From the NCBI RefSeq assembly GCF_021462225.1, contig NC_061795.1, positions 496,001 through 560,000 on the forward strand: a DNA stretch of 64,000 nt, in the 5' to 3' direction. Made by a program: the position numbers and the translations under genes. Positions within the stretch are counted from its first letter, which is position 1. The number at the start of each line of letters is the position of its first letter. This document shows positions 24,651 to 35,871 of this stretch, one piece after another. Source of the stretch: Girardinichthys multiradiatus (Eukaryota > Chordata > Actinopteri > Cyprinodontiformes > Goodeidae). The notes beneath the pieces were generated by a model. It was not told where the DNA came from, ran no database searches, and worked only from the letters and a program-made list of their open reading frames with translations.

Positions 24651-27600
24651 GCTTCATGAGTGCTACTCCACCTTCGTCCCCCGTCACCACCGCCCTTTCA
24701 CCCTGCCTTTCCTGTCATCATCTGGAAATAGAGCGAGAGCGATTAGCGCTCGATGCTCCTTCAAAGCTTCTAACTGTAAAAAGCAGTCGTTGCAGCTGTT
24801 GATAGGTGAAAACTCTAGGTCTGTGATTTGTAATTGTGGGGTTCGCACGCAAATAAAGCTGTACTTATTGGTTTCTTATGGACCCGAACACAGTTCTTCA
24901 GCTTGCTGGAAACTCAGTCCCAATCAAAAGCATTCAAAGACTCAAGCACTGACTAGCACTGATTGGAAACCCGCTCCCAATGAAAACACAATTCAAATGA
25001 AATCAGAATTGTCCAACATGACTTCCTTAAACAGGGATCTGCTATCAGATTGGATTGCACAGCCGCTGTTCATAGGAACACATTTCTTTATTAAAACCTC
25101 TCTCGTCCAGTACTACACAACAAAACACATCCTTTTCCAATCCAGCTCTCACCTCAGTATCATTTGTATGATCTTAATGATTACAGAAATAGATGTTTTG
25201 TGGCTAAAACTGCTGATACCTGTCCTTTGTGGTGAAGTTCTAGGAGGTGCTCCCTCTGTCAGTCCTTTTTTCTTGGCTTTTACAGCCTAGTCCCTGCACG
25301 ATGCTTACGTTTGTAGCTCAGACGGTTTCAGCGAACTGCGTAGAGTTCATTCTCTCTAGTCAGCCCTCAGCTGTGGAACGCAGTATAGTGTCGATAATTA
25401 CAGCAATCTTTGTCTATTTATCCTCAAGTGAAATCCGTATGCGCCGGTCCAAGGAATGCTTCGACATGATTCTCGTCCTTGCTCAGTGTGATGGCGCTTC
25501 TTTAAACCCTCATGGAGGTCTTTGTTGGTGTTATTTCACCAATATATGTTTAGAATTATTGTTTATCAGGACAGACAGTTGTTTGGATGAATTCTTGGGG
25601 TAATGATGCAAATAGCAACCAAAATGGTCTTTTTCATGCTTTGAGAAGAAGGTAAAATGTTATCGTCCTTATGTGTTTAGCCACATTAAGCCATCTCTGT
25701 CAATACATCAACGAAGTAATTGAAAAAATGAGCAGCGACCTGTGACAAATGTAGCAAAGTTTTCTGTATTACCCGCACAGGCAACAATACTGCGCTGGAA
25801 ACTGCAATATTTGTATAATTGGGCTTATTTTGCAGGAAAACATTGTGTGAAGCGTGCTGCAGGAGGCTGCTCTTACTCTATGTGCCTTTAGGTGGTGATT
25901 TTGGAGAGCAGGGGATATTTTGGGGACAGCCATTTTGAAGCATAACCACAGACAAGGGTGAGTCAAACAGACAACTGTCAAATAAAGGACTAATCAAATC
26001 ACATACAAGCTGCAGTTGGAAAATATCAGATGGAGTTGACATCGATTGCATAAACTTTTCCGAAACAGATCTGGATTCTCCAACTTAACATTCACTTTAA
26101 AAACCTGAAATACCAGGTTTAAATCGAGTCTTCGAGAGAAATGTCACATCAAATATAAACGCACTTTTCTGAAGCGAGGGAGGAGAGTTTCCATGTTGAG
26201 TTTTGTTTGTCGTTGAGGTACAGATCATCCAGGAGAGAATTCATTTGGAGAAGTAAAACATATGCAAGAACGAGACGTTCCCCCAAATGTAACAACACAA
26301 AATAAAATCTTGATATGAAGATTAATCCCAGGAATTTCTGTAAAGCCTGTGCACGAATGCTTTTACTGTGGCTGTATTGGACAGTGTTAGGGGTAGGATT
26401 GAGTGCGTGAGCCTAGAATGGACATTATTTATTATGCTAAAGGGTTTTTCTTCTTTTTAGGTAATTTAATTTCTGTTAGAGCACTGCAGATTTCTCTGCT
26501 TGTTCACAACTGCATATTTGTAATATCACTTTAACTGATATTTAGGTTTTTTGGGAGTTAAGAGGCACTTAAATGTTTTGTTTGAATTAGAATTACATTT
26601 CAGCCAATATTTTGCCTTCCATTGTTGTCCAGTTATTTTTTAAAGATTGATTTAAAACTGAGCGCTGAACAGGATTGATCCGATGGGGCCTGTTTTTATC
26701 TCCAGGATGCAGTGGCTTTTTGTTGCATTAATGCTACCCTGGGCAAGTGCCAACCCTTCTGGACCCTCCACATAAACAATTTTGCAAAAAAGGAGTACCT
26801 TTTCATTTCACAAGCTATCAGAAACATTAGGAAGCTGAAAAATCATTGAAAGTACAGTTTTCTTCACAAATAGAATGAAGGTTTAATGAATCTCAAATTG
26901 TTTTCTCAGAAAGCTTTGACCAGTCTGAGTGTTTTTCAAATCCGGTCCAAGATCTGCAAATCAGTTACCAACTTCAGCGTCACTCGACAGTTGCGTACGA
27001 CCATATTTTCTGGTATTGCATACATATTGCGGAACACTAGGTGGTGCCACTCTCCAATGACTAGATAAGCAAATAAGCACAAGAAAATTCATTTTGGGGC
27101 GCAACTGGCAAATACTTTTTTTTTTTGCTGAGTGCTTTTGGCATCCCCAGGCCATTCTACCCTGGGCGGAGAGCCGTGTCACCCTGATTAAAAACCGCTA
27201 GTGCCACCAAGAACTAATATTTAAGCAGATTATAGCTTTGTTATTATCTGGGCATTTCCATCTTAAAAACAGGAAACTACCGTATTCTTGGCTGGCATAG
27301 TTATCAAGAAATTTTGATACGACTCCACAGAAAGCAACATATTGTTGCAACCTCACGCCAACCAGATACCAGTGCCAATTTCGTTTGCCGTAAAACTGAC
27401 TCATAACACAGTTGTATACCTCATCTTCCAAACCCCGGTGCTCTATCTGCTGTCCCTTAGTTTTAAATCAAAGATGGGTTATGCATAAGAATGCTTGTTT
27501 ATTTTTGATCTTTGTCTCTGCTGGCGATGCTTCAAAAGAAGATACAGCTTCTTTTATCCCACTGTTGGTGATTTTGTAATTTTGAACAAATAGCTGGTAA

Positions 27601-29450
27601 CGCACAAATAAACTATCTTAGTCTGAAGGGAGCTGACTTACTGGAGGGCATAGTGAAGGGTCAAAAACAATTTCTGAATGTCTTTAAGAAATGGTCGTTT
27701 TTCACTGCTTTTTAAAATGTGATTAGCTCAATACAGAAAGCTGCTTTTTTAATGTGTGCATTAGATTTCATGGATGGTTTGAGTTGTTGCAATGATTTCT
27801 TGTGATAATATTGTTATTTTAAGTTGGCAGATTCCAAATACCTGGCCCTGGGGTACTCCAGGCTGTAAGAGAACGCTGTGAATCACTCAATAATGAACTG
27901 TACACCCTCACAGGAGCTAAATGCACTGTACAGGAGATCTATTTTTCTGAATGTAGAGTTGGTTCGACCACACGAATGCTGCTGGATTAAAAACAAAAAT
28001 GACAAAAAATATATATATATATTTACACCAACTTAAGTATAAATGGTGGATAATATTTTTTTTCTGGTTCAGTAACAACAAAACATGAAGACTTTTTTTC
28101 TCATGGTTACAGAAAGATTATTAGATTCCACTAGAAACACATGAACAAAACAAGATAAATACTGACTGCAGCTGCAACTTTTTCCTGAATATGACTTGAA
28201 ACACATGCAGACTCAAACCCCATACAGACGGAACCAACACCACATGTACTATGACCTACTGAACCCAGATCTTTACATATCGCTCTGAAATAACAAACCT
28301 GATGGAAAACAAACTACCCTGTCTTGTGAAACCAACTTTAGTGACAAGCTCATCCAAACTGCTGAAACAACACAAAATACTGACAAGCTACAGAAAGGAA
28401 AAAACAAAAGTGCATCTTTCAGTTCAATATCCTTGTCCATAGCTTCGTTAAAAGTGAAAATATCATTCAGAATCAGCATCTGGTGTCATCTGTCCATCTA
28501 ATCTATCTGCATGTGATTTATTTAGTTATAATCCTGAATGTAACTGTTTAACATGAAGATAATAATAAAAAAAGATATGATGCTATTTTAAAGAGGTATA
28601 TTTGAAAAATGCTTATTGTCTTAACTGGTACTGACATGAACTACAGTTATATAATCTTGGGCTGTGCTTTTATTGTTTGCCCTATAACATGTTAAGAAGA
28701 TGCTGTATTGGTAGTTCTGTTTGATTCTCTTTCTCTCCTTTTTTTGCATTGTATTAATCTTGATTCTGTTTTTTCTTCCTCTGTGCAATATAAAATATGT
28801 CTCTGTCTCTTGAAATCTGACTGGTAAAACTAGAACCACTGTAGATCCATTGTAAAAGGGAAACAGCCTGGTTATTATCAATTAAACTACATTGAAATCT
28901 AATGTGTCTCCATTTATTTTGTGTTACAGGTCATTTTATACTTTTAAGAAGAAGTCATAAATACCTTATTACGAGTTATTGCATTTTAAAAAGCAATTTG
29001 AAGGTGGAAGAGAGAACCCAGTAGTGGTCTGTAGCTCCACTGGCAAGGCTGTACAACTCTTTACTTTTGGCTCGGCCTCTTCACACCGGACTAAGACGCC
29101 TCCATTGGCTTCAAGACTCTCCCGGCCTTTTAAACAGTGTTAGATTGCTGAAAATCTGGAAAAACAAATTCCAGTGCAGGTAATCATTGTTCTGCGATGG
29201 TCCTAGTAACTGCCAAATAGGCTTTTCCACAACCGATTTCCTGGCTGTGCCGTCCTGTTCATCTGAGCCTTCAGTTTCAGTCTTGTTGTAGAGAAGTAAC
29301 AATGCCACCAGTATTTTCATCACGGTCTCTACAGAGCACTGAACACGTCTTTTTCTTTATTCCTTTTAACCTACTGCAGCTCTGAATCAATTCAAGATTT
29401 TAATAAAACCTTGAATGGTTAACTGAGGTTTTGGCTTTCTTAGGAGAATA
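24651..29450 (+). other. map1a 3' UTR / intergenic region without recognised genes
   Basis: No frame here looks coding and no transposon ends were recognised, unlike the flanking introns. Absence of repeats over almost 5 kb behind a stop codon suggests a long 3' UTR plus spacer, but this is inference. Several AATAAA motifs are present. Confidence 0.4.
24852..24857 (+). terminator. Possible map1a polyadenylation signal (AATAAA)
   Basis: First AATAAA after the map1a stop, about 200 bp downstream, followed by T/G-rich sequence. MAP1A messages usually have longer 3' UTRs, and further AATAAA copies occur around 25981, 26302 and 27607, so the site actually used is unknown. Confidence 0.3.
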
Positions 29451-29459
29451 TCTGTGTAA

Positions 29460-29910
29460 CAGTGCAGAATTATTATGCAACAAAATGAATAATGAAAAAT
29501 TTCCTATCTCACTTTATTATTATTATTATTTGCTAAAGTCAGAATAATAATTCAAAATTTATAAACAAATAGAACATTTTAAAAACTGTGACCAATAGAG
29601 CAACCCTTCGTTTCAAAAGTGACAAGCTCTCCATTTATAGAGTCTGTCTTTGTCTTTACTTTTTGTGTAGCAGCAACCACAGCCTCCCAGACACTCTTCA
29701 GAACGGCGGACTGGTTTCCTACGCAGGAAGTCTCCTGTTTAGGAAGGACCCACAAGTTCTCAACAGGTTTTATGTCAGGTGAGGAAGGAGGCCACCTCAT
29801 TATTTGCTCTAAGGCCTTTCGAAGCCACGATGTGATTGGATGATTCAATACTGCCTTAACAGGAAACAGGAACAGCTGTACCTAATAAAGTGGCAGGCAG
29901 TTGCATGTCT
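29460..29910 (-). mobile_element. Tc1-like fragment(s)
   Basis: The minus strand reads WPPSSPDIKPVENLW, the third catalytic motif of Tc1 (usually SPDLNPIENLW), followed by a degenerate C-terminus. 'ctgtacctaataaagtggcaggcagttgcatg' at 29876-29907 is a Tc1 terminus of the same group as the copy ending at 6327. Confidence 0.7.
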
Positions 29911-30700
29911 ATGGGTTTCTTTACTGATTGTGTGAGCGCCACACGTCTTCTAGCTAGGCTTAATCTATGGTAGGAAAACAATAAAAGAGAATGGTATAGG
30001 GTTCATTAAGATTAGCATTCCCCTGAGCCATGGAGGACTTACTTCCATGTGTTGCCTGGGTCTCTGGTGGCGTCACTAGGCTTTTGAGTTTGGAGGATGT
30101 TCATGGGTGGTGGGGGTGGTTACAGAGCGGTGATGGCCCTCAAGGTCGCCCTGAAGACCTTAATGTCTGATGGAACCAATTCTCTTATCAATTTGAGTAA
30201 CAGCTTCTCCTGTTTAATGCTTTCTCCCCTTCTTTGGTTAATTCACCAGGCAGAATAAAATTCAAGAGTTTAAGACATAATTGCCTCCTAAATTAAAATA
30301 AGAATAAAATTGCTTTTAAAGGTGCAATGAAACAAAAGACTGAGATAAAAGTCGCGAGGAAGCTTTTAATGAAAGAATAGTTTAGTGTTGGGGGGTGTTA
30401 ACAGCTTTACAATAGCAGACTGAGCCCGGTTGACACTTAAAGGATATGTTCTGGTATTTTTGCTCATTATTTCTGTCCCACATCATCAACCAGTCAGTCA
30501 AAAATCCCACCCAACATTCCCCGTCTTAGGTGGTTCTCAACCATCTAAAAATGGTACAGCTATCTCAAAGGACGGATTTTATTAACTAGACATTAGATTC
30601 TAAAGAGGGTGAAAAATGTGTCCAATCAGATCCTAAAACTCATCACGTGCCAAGAGAAAAATGACCTTGACTAGCTTTGATTTGTGATGCATTTAAGATA
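29911..30700. other. Intergenic, nothing recognised
   Basis: No coding frame or repeat end recognised between the two Tc1 fragments. Confidence 0.3.
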
Positions 30701-30714
30701 TACGTGACACATTA

Positions 30715-30990
30715 AACCACTAAGCTAAACCTTGCCATGACCAGCTTCCCTTTTTCTACTGAAAAAGAGAATTCCCAAAGCATTATGCTGCCACCACCTT
30801 GCTTTACTGTGTGGATTGGTGTTTTCAGTGTGATTTCTGGTGTTATTTTTCCACTTATGTGAAAAAGTTCAAGCTGTTTAAATATTTTCCCAAGCACTAA
30901 ATATTTTTCAGCTTCACTAATATGATTTGGACATTTATGAAAGCTCAAGCCTTTTAATTGCATTTTTATTAAGCAGTGTTTGTCCATCCT
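30715..30990 (-). mobile_element. Tc1-like fragment
   Basis: The minus strand carries [18 protein letters not shown], the Tc1 block between the first and second catalytic residues. The remainder is decayed and no ends are visible. Confidence 0.65.
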
Positions 30991-31389
30991 GAGAAACCTG
31001 TTCTGGGAGTGTTTCTCAAATCAAATCAGCCTATGACAACGCTCTTAAAATTAATTCTACATTAACTAAGTGTTCTGCTCTTTGATTAGGCTTTTCAACA
31101 CTGCCTGCTGGCCATCTTGTTAAGGGAGTAAATACAGAGGCTATGGTGCTAATCGCTGGTGTGGAGCTCAGAGAGGCTGCATGAACAAACTCATGTCTGT
31201 CCCCGTGTTTGTATAGAAGATAAAGTCTCGTCTCGCAGACATAATGACATCAGGGTTTTTGGCTTTCGCTGAGCCGTCTCTCCATTCAGCCAGCGTCCCT
31301 CAGGAGGAGTCAATTAGCTGTGGGGGTGTCCCCATAGCAACGCATAGGAGCAACAGGGGAAGGCATGAGTCATCACTGTTGTTAAAGGA

Positions 31390-31610
31390 GATTTAGAGTG
31401 GTGGAGGAAGATGGGAGGGGAAGGAGTAGGAAAGAGGTGAACGGGGTGAAGTAAGAAAGGTAGGAGGCCCTCTTTATTTTTTGAGATATGAGGGGTGAGA
31501 GGAAACAAAAAGTAGAAAATGGAAAAAAAAAAGTTGAGAGGATAAGACTAAATGAGAAAGCAACAAATAGTAAATCAGAGAGAAAAAAGGAATAAAGACG
31601 TATAACAAGA
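31390..31610 (+). repeat. Purine-rich tract
   Basis: A long run dominated by A and G on the plus strand ('ggtggaggaagatgggaggggaaggagtagg' and onward). A second one lies at 32515-32710. Antisense frames here are Pro/Leu/Phe-rich by composition only. Confidence 0.6.
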
Positions 31611-31785
31611 AGACAAACACTGATTGGATGGGGCGGCAGGTGAAGAACGCTTCTATCCAAAGCAATTTACAAATAAGATATAACAATGGAGTGCAGGTAG
31701 AGAGGGCTGTGCAGAAAAAGTAGAGGGTGCAGGGAAGTTCAGGGTTGGTGCTGGGGTAGCAGATGTTCTCTGGAGAGCTGAGTCT

Positions 31786-32220
31786 TCAAGATAGACAGGG
31801 TTTGGTAGCACTTGGTAGGTCATTCCACAATTGTGAAATAACAGATGAAAAAGGTCTGGATTGTTTTAAGCGTGGTGTAGGTACTGCTACATGACAACAT
31901 GTCATCGACTGGAGTGACCGGGTCGTGGCATAAACCTTTGTGAGAGTATTTAAGTAGATAGGAGGTGTTCCATTAAACACTTTATAGGCCAACATCTGTG
32001 ACTTGACTTTGATGCAGGCAGCTAAAGGTAACCAGTAGTGCTCAACCAACAGAAGGCTGGCTGAAGACCAGATTCTGGACCATCTGCAGAGCTTTCACAG
32101 CACAGGCTGGCAGAGCAGTTAGGAGGGCATTGCAGTAGTCAAGATGGGAAATGACCAGAGACAACAACAGGAGCTGGGCGGCATGTTCAGTAAGGTAAGG
32201 CCTGATTTTTCTTGTTTAAC
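31786..32220 (-). mobile_element. LINE reverse-transcriptase C-terminal fragment (L2/CR1-like)
   Basis: The minus strand reads ISHLDYCNALLTALPA, KALQMVQN (about 32195-32065), then after a frame change HYWLPLAACIKVKSQMLAYK, VFNGTPPIYL and SSVISQLWNDLP (32049-31786). These are standard blocks behind the reverse transcriptase of L2-like LINEs. The copy is 5'-truncated and shifted. Confidence 0.75.
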
Positions 32221-32514
32221 AGTGTGAACCGGGACGGCGACATGATCGCAACATGATCTTTAAATCTACAATTGGTCATCGGTCATGAAACCAAAGTCCA
32301 TAGCTACCTTTCATTGAGCAAGAGATGGATTCAGTTTAGATGCAGATATTGTGTTGGCTGGGAAGACAGAGGTTTAGCTGGAGGTGATGAGCTTTCATTC
32401 ACGTTGATATGTCAGAGAGACAGCCTGAGATTGGTGTCGAGGCCGTGTGGTGGTCAGGTGGGACCGACAGAGCTGGGCATTGTCAGAAGAGAAGTGAGTA
32501 AGGGAAACCATTAG

Positions 32515-32710
32515 AAACAAGGAGAAATACAGAGGGATAAAAAGACAAAAATAGGACAATAAGAGAGGATACCTTGAAGGAAAAGGAGGAATAGATGAGG
32601 CAGAGAAAAGGGCAAAAGGGAAGAAAATGAACAGAGGTGAAACAAAACAAAAGAGGAGAGGAAGGTTAAACTGAAACAAGAAAATAACTTGGAGGGTAGA
32701 AAAATGGAGA
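32515..32710 (+). repeat. Purine-rich tract
   Basis: Second A/G-rich block on the plus strand, for example 'aaggaaaaggaggaatagatgagg' and 'aaaagaggagaggaagg'. It lies on the other side of the LINE fragment. Confidence 0.55.
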
Positions 32711-33529
32711 TAAAGAGCTGCAAGTGTGTTTGTGGAGGAGCTTTCTTTACAGAGCAACAGGTTGTTGTGTCTCGACTCTGGACCATTGGTTACTGTCAAA
32801 AGTCCAGAACCTAACAGGACTTTGTACCACACAAACAGCAGGTTTAATGGATGTATTTTCTTTTTTTTATTTCTCCAACATCACAACCTGATCTGAACAT
32901 GTCAGGTTTGAGAGTTTTACAGATTTATAAAGCTCCACCCTGCTCCTCTGAAGCAAATCACATCTCAGGAGACACAACTTTTTGGCCGACAAACAGCGAA
33001 TTAGAAAACCGAGTCAACAACTCAGCTATACAACCAATAAAAAGGCAAAAATGAACAGAAACCTAAAACGCATCATTATAAAAACAACAATATGACTACA
33101 GCAGATTTGTTCCAATGTCTGGGGGTCAGTTCAGGCAAACAGGGACCGTTCTTATAATTAACAGCTTTTCTAGAGCACATGGCCTTGTCTACACGTTGAA
33201 GCCAAGCTGAGACATGACAGAGTAAAAGTAGAGGACTTTGGTCACAGTAAAACAGAAAACTTTGTTCACAAGACACAAAAATGCAGATGTTTTAAATTCG
33301 GAGTTAAACCTAAAGAAACTTTGAACTTGATGCTTTTGAAGGAAGATATTTTAGTTCTTTTATCTTTAGGCTACATTTTCACCCTCTTTCCTTTAGATAA
33401 AGTGAAAACTACAGTTCTCCAGCTGACCTGTACACGTTTTCCAGCAGAGATACAGAGACGGCTGGTTAGAAAGCAGCTGAACTGCTGCTTCCTGCCTAGA
33501 TGACGTAACACTGAATGAGCTGGATCTAA

Positions 33530-33765
33530 CCAGTTTATTGGACATGCTCCTTCTGCTAGGCATGGACCCATTTACAGTTCTTATGGTATAATCTTGAGAA
33601 GAAAGGTACTGACAGAAAAATCTAAGACAGAAATGCTGATCCTTCTGCTTTCATTTCAGAACAGAAAAGCAGCACCTATTCCTACTGCAACTAAAATAAG
33701 AAATATATTTTCTTATTTATATTGATTATTACAGTTACCATTTTATTTCTGAAATGTATTTATTA
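33530..33765 (-). terminator. Possible ppip5k1 polyadenylation signals
   Basis: Minus-strand AATAAA (seen as TTTATT) occurs near 33534, 33743 and 33759, about 2 kb past the ppip5k1 stop, with no obvious copy nearer. A 3' UTR of roughly 2 kb would fit, but this is inference. Confidence 0.25.
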
Positions 33766-33769
33766 GGAT

Positions 33770-35770
33770 TTTGATAACAGACTTAAGAAAAAGAAAGGAT
33801 GAACACTAGAGTTGTATGATATCAGGGTAATAATTACTGATAATGTGGTGAAAATTGGTTAATTAAAATAAATCCACATTTTTCTGATTATGTTCAATAT
33901 CCTCAACACACTGTGAGCTTCAGTATCACGTTCACTAAAATTATACAACAGGTCCGTTACAGGTATACTGGCCAAGCATATCACCAGTATACAGAGGTGA
34001 AATATAATATTCTACCTAATATTGCGTCCAGGCAGCCCTTTGCTAGTGCAACATGCACACACTGATGTAGCAACGATGACCAAACAGAGACCATAATGGG
34101 AGTGATGGTTGGACTTCCACACCATGACTGTCTGGGGTTTTTGGAATCAAAAATATTTCCAAGCAGGCGGACCTATCTTTCTTGTGAGGGGAAAAAGTGG
34201 AAGAGTCTTTCTTCAGCCAGCACTACACTACGTTATGCTTTCTACGTCCGGAGAAAATCCCTCTTTCAGCCAGCTGACGTGGAGTGTGCAGCAACAGGTT
34301 GGGGACGATGTAAACCCAGGTTTCTCTATAGAGCTGGAGAAAACAGCTCACTCCGGAACTTTCTCTGGTGTCTCATTAAAAGGACTTAAAAGGACAGCAG
34401 GAGAGAACGTGTTGGTGGTTCAACACCTCATCATACCTTGATAACTGATGCTGAATCCATGCATGTACAGCACAGGAAGCACATGTCCCCCTAGAGTTGG
34501 AACAATATTAGAGACTTGTGTTTAGCTTACAAGGATTACGGCCTTCCATATAAAGTGAGTCCCTGCAGCTCTGCTGTCGTACTGTACAGAAATGCTAGAT
34601 GGCAAGAAAAAAAAAAAGCTCAGCAGGTCCCAGTACTGAGTTTTTACCAGCTTAAAATAACTGAAAGTGAACCAACCCCCAGTTCAGCAAAATGCTGAGA
34701 AAACTTATTTGGGTTACTTCTTTACCTGAGCAATTAGAAACCAGCTACTGAAATCATTAAAAGTCATTAAACATGACTTTGATTTGGCAGGACAGGAGAT
34801 AAAGGCAGCAAACAAACTAATCTTAATTATAATTTTAATATTTCCCTAATCTAGTGGTTTCTTCCTTCAGTTCCAACGCTGCAGCGCTTTTCTGATTACC
34901 AAACATGATTTGTTGTTGAATGTCACAGGTCGTTTAACGGCACATTTACACAAATATGGCTTCCATTCAACAGCAGACACATAGGAGTGAAAAACACAGA
35001 CTGATCAGCCTGGCGTGAATATCACTGAAGAAACCTGCACCTCTTTGGTCGATATGAAGAAACTACTGAGTTCATCTCAGTCTGATTGGATACCATCAGC
35101 CATGAGGGCTGAATAACAACCTCTGACTGGCTTTCAATCTGAGGCTTTGATAAAACAAAAATCTTTTATATTTTATAGAAGAAAAAAATAATAATAAAGA
35201 TGCAACAATGATTAAGAGGAATTTCTATCATAATTTCTCAGCAAAGGTCAAACTGTTGGCGTGTTGACAGCGAAGAAACGAACCAAATGTGTAAAATGCA
35301 GGTCCAGGTTCTGGTCTCTGTGCCGTTGAACAGCAGGAGGTTCCATCAACATTTAGTCTCTGGGGAACAATTAGAGTAAGAAAAAAGTGTTTAAAGCTTA
35401 TTCTATATAATATTGAGTCAAATCTAGAGTGAAAAGGAGCTGGTAGCAGGAACCAAAGTAAGCACTGGAAACCGATGAAAGACCCGGGTGTCTGAAAGCT
35501 GGTCTGATGCACTCAGAGTGTCTCCCAGTGTAGTCAACAAATGTCACCAAACTGAAAGATGATTCAGTGCTTTGTCTCCTTGCGGAGCTCAGACGTTGCA
35601 GGAAGCTGAACAGTTCCCGTACAGGTCGAAGTCTGAGTGTTATGCAGTATTTTCTCTCCATAATCACAGTCTCCTCCAGAAATATAACTGTGAGGAGGAG
35701 AACCCAGCGATGTCCATCTCATCGCCACCTCAGAGTCGCAGCAGCCCTCTTGTCGCCCAGAGAGACGGAC
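33770..35770 (-). other. Probable ppip5k1 3' UTR, no recognised gene
   Basis: This DNA directly follows the ppip5k1 stop. No coding exon or transposon end was recognised. Two overlapping plus-strand frames at 34096-34441 have no family resemblance and are probably chance. Confidence 0.35.
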
Positions 35771-35871
35771 CTACTCGCTGAAGCTGAAGTTCAGGCCGAC
35801 GCCGGAGGTGTCTGTGGTTGGGGACGAGGGGCCTGCACTGGACACAGCGCTGGAAGGGATGCTGCTATCTT
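35771..35871 (-). CDS. ppip5k1: ppip5k1 last exon and stop ([14 protein letters not shown]...FSE)
   Basis: A very strong T-run lies just upstream on the minus strand, then 'ggtctgag' acceptor. G+AA gives Glu, then [32 protein letters not shown] and TAG (35771-35773). Human PPIP5K1 has [24 protein letters not shown], followed by a long tail that this copy lacks. A second acceptor, AAG three bases further, is also in frame. Further tail exons or other isoforms are possible. Confidence 0.85.

Noticed and set aside
25000..25600. Plus-strand frames of 118-166 codons behind map1a
   Set aside because: They lie in the likely 3' UTR and show no domain or known sequence.
34096..34441. Two overlapping plus-strand frames of about 100 codons
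   Set aside because: No family resemblance and lies in the presumed 3' UTR of ppip5k1 on the other strand; likely chance.
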